From contig OX459096.1 of NCBI GenBank assembly GCA_949775045.1, positions 33,537,160-33,601,159 on the forward strand: a stretch of 64,000 bases of DNA. Direction: 5' to 3'. The notes below the pieces were generated by a model. It was not told the origin of the DNA. It did no database searches and saw nothing but the letters and a program-made list of their open reading frames with translations. Within the stretch, counting starts at the first letter, position 1. Each line of letters opens with the position of its first letter. Shown here piece after piece: positions 1-11,475 of the stretch. This stretch comes from Metridium senile. Its lineage: Eukaryota; Cnidaria; Anthozoa; Actiniaria; Metridiidae. The translations under genes were made by a program, and so were the position numbers.

Positions 1-1110
1 CACCTACCGAAAGAGATTATATAAAAATTTACTTAGTGCACATTTTATTTATTTCATCACACAAAGGTAACAAAACGTTCCGTGGATCTTCTAAAGAAAT
101 GGGGTTTAAAATAACTAGGTCGCTATTCCCGTCTAAAAACGTTTTTAGATTAAAATAGTTGATTGGTAAAGAATAAAGTTCAAACAAAATCATCCCTAGG
201 CCTGAACAAATATAACAGAATTAACTAAAAATATCGGATAATATTGGACTATTTTCTAAGCTGTTTAAAAAAAATAAAGATAAAGTTGAGTAGTACTTTT
301 GTCTTATGCCTTAAGCTATGGAACAATACTAGAAAAACGGATTAAAAAAGGATGCTTTAAATCTTGTTGGAAAAAAAATCAATAATGACGTCTAGTTTTA
401 GGTAAATTTTAATTTGTTTTCTTCTGAATTCTCGATCGTGCTATATAGTCGGCAGGTTCAAAAATATGACCTGATTTGTATCCAGATGGGCGTGGTAATA
501 CATGATAATATACCCTAATAAGGCATCAGATCGAAAAAAGCTAAAATGCTTGATCTCTTTGTTAGTTGTAGTTGTCTTCTTTGAACTGTTTCAGTTAATT
601 GCAAAAACACCAAGTGTGTACTTTATTTGAGTGTTTTGTTTTGATTCTGCGTGGCTTAACTCGAAGATCTAGAGTGTTTGCTAGCAATTTTGAGTTTTGA
701 CCCGGTATGAATGGTAAGGGCGCATCGAGATTAAACATTAAAACTGTTTTAAGAGCATCTGTAGGTATACACACTTCTGCCAAAGCAAATAAACACGTGA
801 AGAACTAATATGTTTTGTATTGTAGAGTGTGAGTTTAAAAAAGCGTATAAGTATTTATTATGCGCATGCGTGTGATTTGTTGTTTTTCAGTTTCAAAATA
901 CTTTATAGTTATAATACTGTACAATAATTTCTTGATAGAAATCGCTGCGAAAGAAACTGTTTGTTAATAATTAAACTGTATAGGACACTTAAATACTTAT
1001 TCTTAAATCTTATATTTTGTTCCTAAACTACCCAATGTAAATAATGTTTAAAAACTACGGAACCAACAGCGACGACTTCCGCCTATTTGCTTTATTGATG
1101 CAATATCATT
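1..1110. other. Intergenic, no gene recognised
   Basis: AT-rich sequence with only short random open frames. A 62-codon minus-strand frame at 595-783 has no recognisable motif or splice context. I see nothing else supportable here. Confidence 0.5.
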
Positions 1111-1116
1111 TTACAC

Positions 1117-1472
1117 CACAGGTAGCCCAAAGGGAGATAGTAATACAAGAATAGTTCAGTCGCTGTTCAGTTGAAGTTTGCTGCGCGGGAAGCTCACAGA
1201 ACAGAACTCTGGCTGGCAGTTTTACATCAGAAAATCCAGTGGCAGTTTGCACCACAGGAAGCCCAAAGAACTGATATCTTCGTAGCAATTTGTACCATAG
1301 GAAGTCCAGTTGCAATTTGTGCCACAGGAAGCCCAGAGAACATTATTTCTATCATAGGAGACCCAGTGGCAGTTTGTACCACAGGTCTCCCAGAAGGCAA
1401 GTATCTCGGTGACAGTTCGTAAGACCAACAGGGGTTCTCTGACAATGGCATCTTATACCACAGGCAACCCAA
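1117..1472 (+). repeat. Array of CACAGGNANCCCA motifs running into the GPCR start
   Basis: At least seven variants of a short unit occur on one strand: 1117 (CACAGGTAGCCCAA), 1253, 1296, 1323, 1353, 1380 and 1459. Several are preceded by TTTGYAC. Spacing is irregular, roughly 20-130 bp, so this is a degenerate cluster and not a clean minisatellite. The copy at 1459 lies inside the GPCR coding region and supplies residues around Thr5-Pro9. A weaker version at about 1541 is also coding. The same signature forms the ends of inverted-repeat elements elsewhere in the window. Confidence 0.6.
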
Positions 1473-2692
1473 CAACAAAGAGCCTAATCACCGATTTCAT
1501 AACAAACAATAGCCTAAATGGTTCAACATTAGCTCCACCGCTATGTACAGCAGGCGAGCCAGATTCATCACATTTAAAAGCCTTCAAGGCATTTATATAC
1601 TCGGTGGTTATGCTGGTAGCATTTACTGGAAACATGTTTATTATAGCCGTTGTATACAAAAAGAAAAGAATGAGAAGAACTACAAATATTTTTATTGCTA
1701 ATATGGCTGTTTCAGACATATTTTGTTCCCTTGTGACAATACCCAGAATCCTTGCTCAGCTGTATAATGGATCGGGGCGTTGGATGCTTTCTGGAATATT
1801 TGGTACAATTACATGCAAGTTTTGTTATTTTTGGGGTGATTTATCTTTGTTTATTTCAATAGCATGTCATTCTGTTATTGCAGTTGATCGTTTCTGGGCT
1901 ATTGTGCATTCCCTGAAGCCCTCGCCCATCACTCCATCAAGACGCAAATACATAATTGCACTAATATGGCTATTGAGCTTTTTTGTTCTTTCTCCGAACC
2001 TTTACGCTTTAAAACTATCTTACAAAAATGGTGAGCCATATTGTGTATCCGTTTGGTATCCAATTAACTCCTTTAAAGCAAAAAGAGCATTTTACGCCAT
2101 CATATTTGTTCTTAGTTTTGTGATTCCCGTGCCACTGATGCTAATTTTATATACAAGGCTTGTAATTTCATTGACTTGTCACCAAAATGTATCGGCAATA
2201 CATACATCACAAGTAAGAAAGCAACGTAAAAAAGAGGACATTGCTGTTTTACGTAAAGTTGTCATCATGGTGGCAGTATTTCTCATAAGTTTGATTCCTT
2301 TCCACACATATGCAATCTTATACTTTTTCGTATGGGATGGCTACATCCCTTGCTATTCATATGTTTGGAATTTCGCCTTCTCCGCTCATTTAATTCTTGT
2401 TTCGAACACTGCAGTCAATCCATGCTTATGTATCATCCTAAGCAAAAGTTATCGACGTTACATCATGAAACTGTTTGCCTGGAAATACGTTATGAATGTT
2501 CCGTCACCAACGAACTCATCAGTAAAAAATGAGGAATGTATTAATGGAGTGGAAGCAGGTTTTAGAGTTGAAAGCACATCAGCAAATAACGACAAGAGCT
2601 CGAAGAAATCGTCCAAAAAGACAGTGGAATTTTTACCCTTGTCAACTAGAAATATTCACTTAAACGGGCACTCTAGTCTTCACAATTCGTAG
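1445..2692 (+). CDS. Class A (rhodopsin-like) G-protein-coupled receptor, orphan
   Basis: A single-exon 415-aa seven-helix receptor. The start is the first in-frame ATG at 1445; the upstream in-frame GTG at 1409 is not credible in a eukaryote. Residues 1-47 form an extracellular tail with two N-glycosylation sequons (Asn21, Asn25). Visible landmarks are Gly62-Asn63 in helix 1, Asp91 in helix 2, Cys124 paired with Cys200 in loop 2, Asp148-Arg149-Phe150 (DRF in place of DRY) ending helix 3, Trp175 in helix 4, Pro228/Pro230 in helix 5, Pro285 in helix 6 and Asn325-Pro326 in helix 7. The helix 7 motif reads NPCLC where NPxxY is usual, and the helix 6 toggle Trp is replaced by Leu283. The cytoplasmic tail of about 75 aa is Ser/Lys-rich. 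Overall it resembles peptide or amine receptors, but the ligand cannot be assigned. Intronless GPCRs are common in animals and often arise by retroposition, which is inference here. Confidence 0.93.
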   Translation: MASYTTGNPTTKSLITDFITNNSLNGSTLAPPLCTAGEPDSSHLKAFKAFIYSVVMLVAFTGNMFIIAVVYKKKRMRRTTNIFIANMAVSDIFCSLVTIPRILAQLYNGSGRWMLSGIFGTITCKFCYFWGDLSLFISIACHSVIAVDRFWAIVHSLKPSPITPSRRKYIIALIWLLSFFVLSPNLYALKLSYKNGEPYCVSVWYPINSFKAKRAFYAIIFVLSFVIPVPLMLILYTRLVISLTCHQNVSAIHTSQVRKQRKKEDIAVLRKVVIMVAVFLISLIPFHTYAILYFFVWDGYIPCYSYVWNFAFSAHLILVSNTAVNPCLCIILSKSYRRYIMKLFAWKYVMNVPSPTNSSVKNEECINGVEAGFRVESTSANNDKSSKKSSKKTVEFLPLSTRNIHLNGHSSLHNS

Positions 2693-2793
2693 TTACAGCG
2701 TACGCTCAGTCCGGCGCTCACCAGGAATAGACGAGTGGTTTTACCACAATGCATTTCATATCATATCCAAGGAAACAAGGAGGATAGAATTCG

Positions 2794-3092
2794 GGGAACT
2801 CCCTTAGTCCAAGAGGTACGGGTGATCGGCGGTCGACTTTGAATATAACCTCTTAAAGGTACCACATAATCATTGTTAAGCCTTGTTTTTTTCAACCTGA
2901 AACAGGGATGCAAATCTCTAGGCAGCTAAGGGTATTCAATAACAAAGCCAAACAAAATCCTCATATGCAGGTATGGAGTGATGTTATGTAATAGCGTTTG
3001 AGTTATAACCTTAAAGGTACATACAAGAAATATTTTCAACCCTGAGAGGAGCGCCGATACTCTTAGTACCACTTGGACAAAGGGTGTCTCCA
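2794..3092. repeat. Foldback element, ACTCCC...GTCCAAG family, diverged copy
   Basis: The left end reads ACTCCCTTAGTCCAAGAGGT and the right end carries its degenerate inverse around 3068-3092 (CCACTTGGACAAAGGG). The same family recurs at 45303-45551 and around the CACTA insertion at 58462-61040. It lies directly downstream of the GPCR. Confidence 0.55.
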
Positions 3093-3135
3093 CCGGAAGC
3101 AAGAACCTGCATGCGCATGAGAAAGTAATAATCAG

Positions 3136-3448
3136 ATAATAATAATAACTTTTTTAACGTCTCAATCTTCTAGCTGGACGCAGTGCGCCCTACTAATCGA
3201 GAAGACTCACTCACTCTCACTAACTCTACGTTTTTAATATTTTGCACACAACTCGGCTCACATGTTCCTTTTTTGCTGATAGAGGAAAACCAGGTAACCC
3301 GGAGAAAAGCCCTCGTGGCATATAGGAGAGAAGAACATATCGCCAAACAAACTCAACTCACATATAATCCATGCCCAAGCCGGGACTCGAACCTGGACCA
3401 CAGCGGTGAGAGGCCAGCGCTCTCACCACTACAGGCCACCCATACCAC
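3136..3448 (-). mobile_element. tRNA-derived SINE, full-length, minus strand
   Basis: Read on the minus strand, it starts with a tRNA-like head containing a pol III box B (GGTTCGAGTCC). A central block with TTTTCTCCGGGTTACC follows, and an (ATT)n tail ends it at 3136-3160. It is the same family as 25375-25640 (plus) and the truncated 4188-4345. The central CTCCGGGTNNTCCGGTTTTCC block resembles the Deu domain of DeuSINEs, a family-level comparison from memory. Confidence 0.8.
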
Positions 3449-3711
3449 CCATATAAATTACAACACGACAGCTTCATCTATACCTATTATCTATCCATCC
3501 ATCCATCCATTCATGACTGCTCAGCATTCGACAATATTATGAACTTTTTATCAAATAATGGTGGCAGCACGATCATTTTAGCTAGGTTACATGGCGTTTA
3601 TATAGAAGAACACATTCGCAAGAGGTGATTTCCCAAATTTTTTCATTTCCCAAAAAATTCATGGCAAGTTATCATTTCCCTCTTTCCCTCCCCCCTCCCC
3701 CTACCTTTCAT

Positions 3712-3847
3712 TTTTTAATAGGCCTCAATGCTTTGTTCGGGTATCCAGATGAACACAGGAACCCCAAAACTACATAACTGACACCTGTTATGCAGGCTAA
3801 GAAACGCGGTCCTTTTTTAATAGGCCTCGATGCTTTGTTCGGGTATA
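3712..3847 (+). repeat. Short direct duplication
   Basis: A unit of about 36 bp containing TTTTTTAATAGGCCTC and GCTTTGTTCGGGTAT is present at 3712 and again at 3814. One CACAGGAACCCCAA motif (3756) lies between the two copies. Confidence 0.6.
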
Positions 3848-4187
3848 GAATCTTAAAAATATGTAGCATCACTTCTTCTTCACTGAGTGAAGATTGTTGC
3901 TATGTATATATACTGTACAAAATGCACTCCACAAAATGAGGGAGGGGGGTTTCTGTTTCCTCCCTCCAAGTTTGCTGCACAGACCACCACAGGCAGCCCA
4001 AACAACCCACTTTTACAGTAAATATATGAGACGAAATAATAGTAAAAATACGTATTTATTGTTGAAATAAATAGTCCTGTGTTGTTGTTAATTTGGTGTC
4101 ATTCTCGGTGGTGTTTGACCAACATTAAAACAATGCTCTAAAACGAATGACACCAACCAAATACATTAAACACAGGACTACGGGGAC

Positions 4188-4345
4188 TAAGATATGGGTG
4201 GCATGGTCTTTCACCGCTGTGATCTGGGTTCGATTCCCAGCTCGGGCACCGGATCATATGTGAATTGAGTTTGTTTGATGACACGAGGATTTTTCTCCGG
4301 GTTATCCGGTTTTCCTCCCTCAGCAAAAATATATGGCGTACCATC
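4188..4345 (+). mobile_element. Truncated copy of the tRNA-derived SINE
   Basis: Carries a box-B-like GGTTCGATTCC and the conserved block ending ATCCGGTTTTCCTCCC, but has lost box A and a middle portion compared with 25375-25640. It abuts the left inner inverted arm at 4332. Confidence 0.7.
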
Positions 4346-5410
4346 GGGGCCAAAATTCAACATTTACATTTGCATGACATTGTACTTTTTGTGTTCGTGC
4401 TGTTTTCGCCATGCAACATTGTAGTTTTTAAATCGATTGTGTAATTTCGTAATCCAACATTGTAGTTTTTTACTCGATTGTGTAATTTCATAATCCAACC
4501 ACAGGAAGCCCAATCTCATAGATCGAGGCGCTTTATAATAAGGCTTTCTATGTAGAATTATTCTCAAATCTATAACTCGTCGAAAAATAAAGGAAATAAA
4601 CTATAACCTTCGTGGATTGTTTCTTGTGTCTTTCTTGCTATCTGGTAGCGATTTCAGGCTGTTTGGGCGGTTTTTAGCTATGTTTTAGCTATGTTCTCCC
4701 CCTACTACTAAGAACAAGCAAGGCAATGAAGGAGACCTTGGGTCGGCCAACGGACCGAGTTGCTCTCGAAAATCGCTCAAATTCTCACACTAAATCGCAT
4801 TCCCTTGCCTTGATACTCCGCAACACGAAAGCCAGATAGTTACCCTTTACGATTATCAAAAAATGTCTCATAAAAGTTATCCCCTCGAGGAATAAATCCG
4901 GCAAGATTTCAAATTACCGGCCATTTTGAATGGCTTCGTATGCGCGGCAGGGATTTCTTGTGCAGCTCGACGAGCGTGACAGCGCGGACGGCCTGGACTC
5001 TAGTCAAATCTCTCCTAGCTACCCCTCCCCCTACTCTACGAAATCCAAGACTCAGTCACCCCGACATTGGTCTGAAGTATCCTTTGTCATTGGTCGGCGA
5101 CATTGGCAAGTATCCTTTGTCACTGACGAGTTATAGATTTGAGAATAATTCTACATAGAAAGCCTTATTATAAAGCGCCTCGATCTATGAGATTGGGCTT
5201 CCTGTGGTTGGATTATGAAATTACACAATCGAGTAAAAAACTACAATGTTGGATTACGAAATTACACAATCGAGTAAAAAACTACAATGTTGGATTACGA
5301 AATTACACAATCGATTTAAAAACTACAATGTTGCATGGCGAAAACAGCACGAGCACAAAAAGTACAATGTCAAATGTAAATGTTGAATTTTGGCCCCGAT
5401 GGTACGCCAT
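4332..5410. repeat. Inner inverted pair with 250-bp arms
   Basis: The left arm 4332-4581 and right arm 5126-5410 are inverted copies sharing ATGGCGTACCATCGGGGCC at the outer end and ATAACTCGTC at the inner end. A tandem unit of about 40 bp (TACAATGTTGGATTACGAAA type) is present twice on the left and three times on the right. Each arm includes one CACAGGAAGCCCAA motif (4499; inverse at 5193). The 540-bp spacer shows no gene. Confidence 0.7.
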
Positions 5411-5590
5411 AAAAATCAACATGCATGTGAGGAGTGATGTATTAAAAATATTTAATGTAGAGGTAGTAAGTGTGAGTGCCAGCAGAAGAATAACCACTAT
5501 GTGGATCTGCTGTGGAAAATATTATTTAACAATTATTCGCCGAAGGCGAAGTGATTATCGGTGAATATTTATCGAGCGGTGAGTCTTCGG

Positions 5591-5959
5591 TAGTATAAAT
5601 ACAAAGGTGATTATTTCAAAAAAGAAAGAAGGAAACAGCATTGAAAGTGAAAATATTTAAATTTTTAAAAGCGCGACCGTTACGCGTAAAAATTGTAAAC
5701 ATTGTCTCGCATAATGACAAAAAAACAACGTGAAAATTTACTATGATACCTTTAAATAGCTTGACACCAAACTAAGTAGCTCCTTTTGTCGATTTTGGGA
5801 CAGCATTTTCTTTAAAGTTTTCAATTTCATCTTCGCTAACAGTGACAAAACAACTACTGGCAGCCATTTTGTCCGAAAAGGTGATTATCGGCTGATAATC
5901 CGAGATAGCAAACCAATCAGAGCGCGCGATTTTGTATAATCACCTTTGTATTTATACTA
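5591..5959. repeat. Foldback MITE with TAGTATAAATACAAAGGTGA termini
   Basis: TAGTATAAATACAAAGGTGA at 5591 is mirrored by TCACCTTTGTATTTATACTA ending at 5959. GTGATTATCGG blocks occur inside and just outside. It is nested in the 3988-6086 element and carries no coding sequence. Confidence 0.65.
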
Positions 5960-6693
5960 AATATTATTATTATTATTAGTATTATTTTTATATGTTCAAA
6001 TGTTTTTCAAAAATAAATACGTATTTTTACTTTTATTTCGTCTCATATATATTCACTGTAAAAGTGGATTGTTTGGGATGCCTGTGCATGCACAGATCAG
6101 AGTATAGTATTGTAATACTCAGAACTAAAACCAAACACATGATTCGCCAGCACGTACACACGTGCAAAATATTTATATATTTGAAACAAATTTTGATAGA
6201 ACTGAATAATTATCAGCAATATTTTGAAAATATACTCAAATATAATCAACAACTTTACATCGACTGTTTACTTTGATGCGATAACTCTGAAGTTGATGAG
6301 CTAGTGTGTTCATCAAATAAACGCGTAGAACTGAAGTGTTTGTTTTCGATCAATGAATAATTTTAGCGTTTAAGTTATTTCTAAAGTTTATTATTAAATT
6401 ATCATACCGAGCCTACAACTGTGATCATGTGCAAAATTGTTGGGACATTGTCACTTTATTTTATGAGCGTTTTTGTTTGCGTTTCAAAAAATATACAAAA
6501 TCTATCAATTTGAATTGCAAACCCCCATCTCCTCTAAGCAATCAATTCAAAATTGATTCGGGGGAGAGGGGGAAACGGAAAAATGATGTTGAAATATTTT
6601 TCATGTAAAAAACAGATATTGTCCTAGGTATTTTGCACATGATTGTAGCTCAGTTGATATCGATGATTTTTGAAAATTTCAGTTATCTAGAGC

Positions 6694-6834
6694 TGCAGTA
6701 CTATTTAATAAAAGGCGCATTTACACAGGCTAAGCCTCCATTCAAGGTAAATTTTACTGTATTTTCAGCAAATCGAGGCCATTGCTTAATAATTCCCTGT
6801 CAGTGTAGATGCGCCTTTCGTCAAATAGTACAGC
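6694..6834. repeat. MITE of about 140 bp
   Basis: Terminal inverted repeats of about 30 bp: the left begins GCAGTACTATTTAATAAAAG and the right ends CAAATAGTACAGC. AAGGCGCATTTACAC faces GTGTAGATGCGCCTTT. An apparent 172-codon frame across this region is a by-product. Confidence 0.65.
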
Positions 6835-6839
6835 GACGC

Positions 6840-7640
6840 AAAACAACGTACGTGAAGCTGGAGTATATTGAAGATAAACCCGATGAAATAAGTTTTCATC
6901 CAAGTACGTATATTATTCAATATTTAACCATAATTTTTTCTTCAAAAATTGCACACACAAACAGCTTTTGTAATTCTTTAAAATATTTTATAATAAAAAA
7001 TGGGGTTACCGTATTCGTGTTCATGGTATTGTGCTGCAAACTCCCAAAATTCCTTGCCATCTCCAGTATAAAAACAAAATCATCCAGGCTTTCCTTGTCT
7101 CGCGCAGAAAGGAAGCGCAGAAACAATGCCCGCGCACGTCCCTGGACATAATTGAAAGTGAAAGTAAGCCACAATGATGGTGCGAGTACTTCATTATACT
7201 TTCGTGCACTGTAATCCATGATTCAGAAGGAAGGATACGACGCCGACCGCATTAAGATTTCCAAATGATTCAGAAATGGTTGGCCTTTGTTGAACATTAA
7301 CATTAGATACGAGTCTGACGTCAGTAATAATTTATTCCTATTTGATAAATGTACTTTTTTTTAATTTAACAGCTAGAAAGTAACAATAACAAATTTACAA
7401 TTTACAATTATAATAAATATTACATATATATGGTAACATTAATGATAATATATATATACAATAACAGTAAATATAACAATAACAATAACAGATAATAAAA
7501 TGTACTTCAGTGTTTTTTTACATAAGTTCATAACATATATTTTTTTAGACGTTTTAAACCTCGTCACAAAATACAATCCCTTTTGATTTCAGCAAGCGTG
7601 CCTGTAATTTACGACTCTGTACCACAAGAAACCCCAAGCA
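6840..7640. other. Intergenic, no gene recognised
   Basis: AT-rich spacer with simple ATA/AAT runs around 7360-7500. The open frames on both strands show no family motif. Confidence 0.4.
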
Positions 7641-9528
7641 CCACAGGAACCCCAACCCCATTTTTAAAACTCGTGTATTTTGGAATGGGACTTTTGAACA
7701 GGAAGTGTCAATCACTTACTCGTGTATCACTAGTGTCAACTTTAGAGCATCAAGATAGTAGTCAGCGTTCGCCGAAATGTACATCTCATTATAATTCATT
7801 CTCGTTCCCAGAGCCCACGGTCAACCGTCCAGCGGAAGGTTTTGCTCGAAGGGCTCTGGTTCAATCCAAAACCAATCTCGAACCCAGAGCCTGCGTTACT
7901 CTTGGCCAGCAGTGCCGAGCAACGTATAACTCTGGGGTACCGGGATTCTCTGCTTATTGTGATTGGCCCTTGAAAATACAATAGTCAGACCGGAAACAGA
8001 CGAAGTAAACGCTCTGATTGGTCCATCATGTAAACAAATGCACATTCAAAATGTAAATTTTACGATTAATACGACGTCAACGGTTTTTAATACTAGATAG
8101 AATAATATCGTGATTTATGGAATAAATGCGAGTCGCGAAGCGACGACAAATTGTATCGCTGCGAAGCGATGATTATCGAGTCGCGAAGCAAATTAGAATA
8201 CACACAAAATACTCCTTTAAACTATTCTAAACCTTGACAATCCTCAGACCTCTGGCATCCAGTTGTTTAATAAAGGTCAATCGTACCACGAAAGCAAACT
8301 AATAACCGTTGGAAAACTATAAATAAGTCGACGGTTTATTAATAAAGCGATCTAAATTGAAGGAGATTTAGACTCGTTTTTATATCATTATATAAATCCT
8401 GATGGCCGCTAAAAAACCTTCCTAAACTTTAAATGTTTTATAAGTGAGGAAAATGTTTATATTTTGGCTTAGTAAATATGTAAAATACTACAAGGTCAAC
8501 AATATTTTGAATGTCATATAACGTACTAAGTAACACAGGATGTCCAAACCAACAGATCATTATAATATTAACTAAGCATGCGCATTTCATGTTAAAACCG
8601 GAACTCCAAAATTGGAGCAGAATAATTCCGTTTCCCCAGAGTTATACGTTGCTCGGCACTGCTGGCCAAGAGTAACGCAGGCTCTGGGTTCGAGATTGAT
8701 CCAAAACCAAAAAGTTTTCCTGATTGGCTGAATTAAAGGTAAAAAAAAAATCGTTACTTAATTACCCCCACCCTGACACCGCTCGAAAGTGCACAGCTAA
8801 TGTCTACGCGTACGGGTGATCACGGCTTTCGATAGATAATTTATTTGAAATGATTTGACAAGAAAAACTTGTTTACCGGTTTAGTAGTTTTAGTTATTTT
8901 TTTTGTGATTTAGTGTTCGACGAAGTTGCGCATCTTTCCTATCAAAATATGCGGGTGAAAATTCGTTCCTATCGAGGTTGAAAGGCTCATTTAGTATTCT
9001 TCCAAACTTATTTGAAATTTGCATAAATGAATCGAATCTTGTAAGTTTCAAAAACCGCCTCAAATCAAAACATGACTTTCAATGTTTTTTTGGACAACGG
9101 CAACTTGCTAAACCTTGTCTGCTTGCAGAAATATTGTTATAAATACTTACTAAAGTATTCTATTACAATAGCATTTTTAATATCAGTTATTGACCACAGA
9201 TCGTGATTTCGATCGTGACCATATATTATCGGTTGACGGTTGAAGTCTGCAATTTGAAACTTACAAGATTCGATTCATTTATGCAAATTTCAACACAAAT
9301 TTAAAATCAAGTTTCGAAGAATGAATTGAGCCTTCCAACCTCGATAGGAACGCTTCTGTAGGTTTGGCTGTAAAACGCACTTTTATTCAAACAATTGTAG
9401 TTCAAAACGGTTCATTAACTATCATGCAGAACATAGTCTTATAGGATTTTTTTCAAATCATAGGTCGCATTTTCGAGACCATGTGCAAATTCTAACGGTA
9501 AATCAAAACGCGTTTGGGCTACCTGTGC
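7641..9528. repeat. Composite inverted-repeat region bracketed by CACAGG motifs
   Basis: A plus-oriented CACAGGAACCCCAA at about 7641 and an inverse TTTGGGCTACCTGTG at about 9510 face each other. Inside, 7800-7940 is repeated in inverse at 8635-8717 (GTTATACGTTGCTCGGCACT block) and at 9580-9680 just outside the right motif (CCGTGGGCTCTGGGAATGA). End-to-end similarity beyond 14 bp is weak, so a single element is not established. This may be several overlapping foldbacks. Confidence 0.4.
8964..9352. repeat. Foldback element of 389 bp
   Basis: CGTTCCTATCGAGGTTG at 8964 is mirrored by CAACCTCGATAGGAACG ending at 9352. An inner stretch including GCATAAATGAATCGAATC (about 9022) matches its inverse near 9270. 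No coding capacity. Confidence 0.75.
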
Positions 9529-9782
9529 TCTGTCGGCCATCTAGTAGACACAGGAATCCTCTCACACATGCGCAGTAAAACCGGAAACAGAGAATCCTGT
9601 TTCCGGTTTTGGATTGAACCAGAGCCCTTCGGGCGAAACCTTCCGTTGACCGTGGGCTCTGGGAATGATTATGATTCAAACAAAATTTCCCCTTGCTTGG
9701 GCTTACTGTGTAATGACGTCAACGAGCAAAACAATTCCCAACCACCCCTCTCCCAATCACACCTGATGATGACACCAACTAA

Positions 9783-10010
9783 GGGGGCTTTCATTTATTT
9801 TGGTATTTAGGGGGGGGGGGGGTTATTTTCGGAAGCTATATAGGGGGGTTGTTACTAATTGCTTGTATGCAGCTTAAGTAATAAACTGGGCAAATATAGG
9901 GGGGCTATGATATTTTTTACCAAACAGGAAGGGGGCAGGTTGCATAATATTTGAAAAGACAAAATATGATTTTGTCTAATCCCCCCATGTACAAATGAAT
10001 GAAAGCCCCC
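9783..10010. repeat. MITE with GGGGGCTTTCATT termini
   Basis: GGGGGCTTTCATTTAT at the left is mirrored by AATGAATGAAAGCCCCC at the right, 228 bp in all. A long G run lies at about 9810-9823 and several AGGGGGG blocks occur inside. Non-coding. Confidence 0.7.
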
Positions 10011-10065
10011 ACTCTGTTCACTGTACATCTATTGTCGCATTGCCATATCATCTTTGAATGCAACT

Positions 10066-10390
10066 TAGCCTGCATAGCAAGCGTTCCTTTTTAGGGAAAA
10101 GGCTGTTTTGGGGTAGCTGTGTTACCTATATGGCCGCATCAAACCTAATTTGCACTCGGTCTTAGGTTTCACACTGCCTCATTGGTAACATAGACAGAAT
10201 CAACTTATAGCATACTCTTATTGTTCTTGCTGTCTAGCCTTGTGTTCATGTTGGAAAACAATAGCGTTTTCACATGTATGTGAGGCTGGACAGTCAAGAA
10301 TTGTTATTCAAATTGGCTGCCATATTTCGATTCGGTGTATAGCTTACCAAAACAACTGTTTCCCGTTCCCCCCCAAAAAAACACTTTCTC
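10066..10390. repeat. Diverged TAGCCTGC foldback MITE
   Basis: Starts TAGCCTGCATAGCAAGCG and contains GGTAGCTGTGTTACC. The far side has GTTTCCCGTTCCCCCC. This is the same layout as the better preserved copy at 24456-24680, but longer and more decayed, so the right boundary is approximate. Confidence 0.5.
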
Positions 10391-11029
10391 AGACTAAATG
10401 TAACTATAGACATGGGACAGCTTACATCTCTGTATACAGTCAAACATGCAACACTATTCATATACTAAATTTAATAAGTTTTATAATATATGTCTTTCCA
10501 TTTTAACTTATTACATCCACGCATGCTCAAAACGATTACAGATTCACAAAATCAGCCACCTTAAAAGCCAATAGTCCACAATAATTATTGTAAATAAAAG
10601 GTATGATGCTAATCATGATGCAATTATATCTATCACTGAGCCAGTATGTCATTTTAGAACATACACTGGTTGTAATGCTATAACTCAATGCAAATGGATT
10701 AAAACACTCAAATTCAAATAAACACAAGGCATGCTGGTAAGTGACAATGGGTCTTAAATGGTTTAAACGGTTTACTATGATTGGTCAAAGTCCGAATTAA
10801 GCCATCAAAACATCTCTTTTCAAACATTAAACAAACTGTAAGTTTTATTGCTTGAACGATAATATGGTCATAAATACTTTAAGGCAATAATTTAATATAT
10901 ATCCATGAATTTCTATATCATTTAATATCTTTAAAATCAGATATAAAATTATACATTTTTGTAAATATAAGCTATTGCAAACAAGGAATATTTATACAGT
11001 TTTATAAATGTTTACCTAAGCTTAAGTCA
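10391..11029. other. Intergenic, no gene recognised
   Basis: AT-rich sequence. Small frames at 10240-10506 and 10536-10727 have no recognisable features. Confidence 0.4.
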
Positions 11030-11315
11030 CACAGGCAGCCCATGCAGTGAATTTGTGTCTAAAAATAAAAACATTTAAAATTAAAAAGATTGTGTTCAAT
11101 GAACGTGCTTACATTTTATCTTATTTGATATTTGAAAATTTCATCGCATTTGGACACAAATTTAGCTATGTGAGGCATCAATGTAATAAAATATAACTTC
11201 AAAATGTGATGAAACCTTCAAATATCAATAGTTAAGATGAAAGTAAGTTATTTTCACACAACTTTTATAATTTCAAGTATTTTTAGACAGAAATACACTG
11301 CTTGGGCTGCCTGTG
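11030..11315. repeat. 286-bp MITE with CACAGGCAGCCCA termini
   Basis: The left end CACAGGCAGCCCATGCAG matches the inverse of the right end (CTGCTTGGGCTGCCTGTG). Similarity extends about 38 bp to TCTAAAAATA. Inner arms also pair, including GATATTTGAA facing TTCAAATATC. No target duplication is recognised (TTAAGTCA against CTTGTGTG). It sits 160 bp beyond the 3' end of the orphan gene. Confidence 0.75.
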
Positions 11316-11475
11316 CTTGTGTGTTTTTATCACTATGTATTTTATAAAATTTACAAACGTAATATACATAAAACTCTTAAATCATTTCTGGCTTGTTTAT
11401 ACAATAAAATGGTTTACTAACATATGATACACTTTATAGCTTTGCTCTTTTTATACTTATCTTGTTTTTATAATA

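Larger units (their letters stand above)
3988..6086. mobile_element. 2.1-kb inverted-repeat transposon with CACAGG termini, non-autonomous
   Basis: The left end (3988-4060, starting CACAGGCAGCCCAAACAA) matches the reverse complement of the right end (about 6012-6086, ending TTTGGGATGCCTGTG) over about 75 bp. Both contain TTTTACAGT and GAGACGAAATAA. Between them are a second inverted pair (4332-4581 with 5126-5410), a third (5591-5959) and a SINE fragment. No transposase frame is visible. Eight-base flanks do not match (CAGACCAC against CATGCACA), so no target duplication is claimed and the superfamily is unassigned. Confidence 0.6.

Noticed and set aside
595..783. 62-codon minus-strand frame
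   Set aside because: Short, isolated and featureless, as expected by chance.
6633..7151. 172-codon plus-strand frame
   Set aside because: It runs through a foldback MITE and AT-rich DNA, and shows no domain, signal or codon pattern of a real gene.
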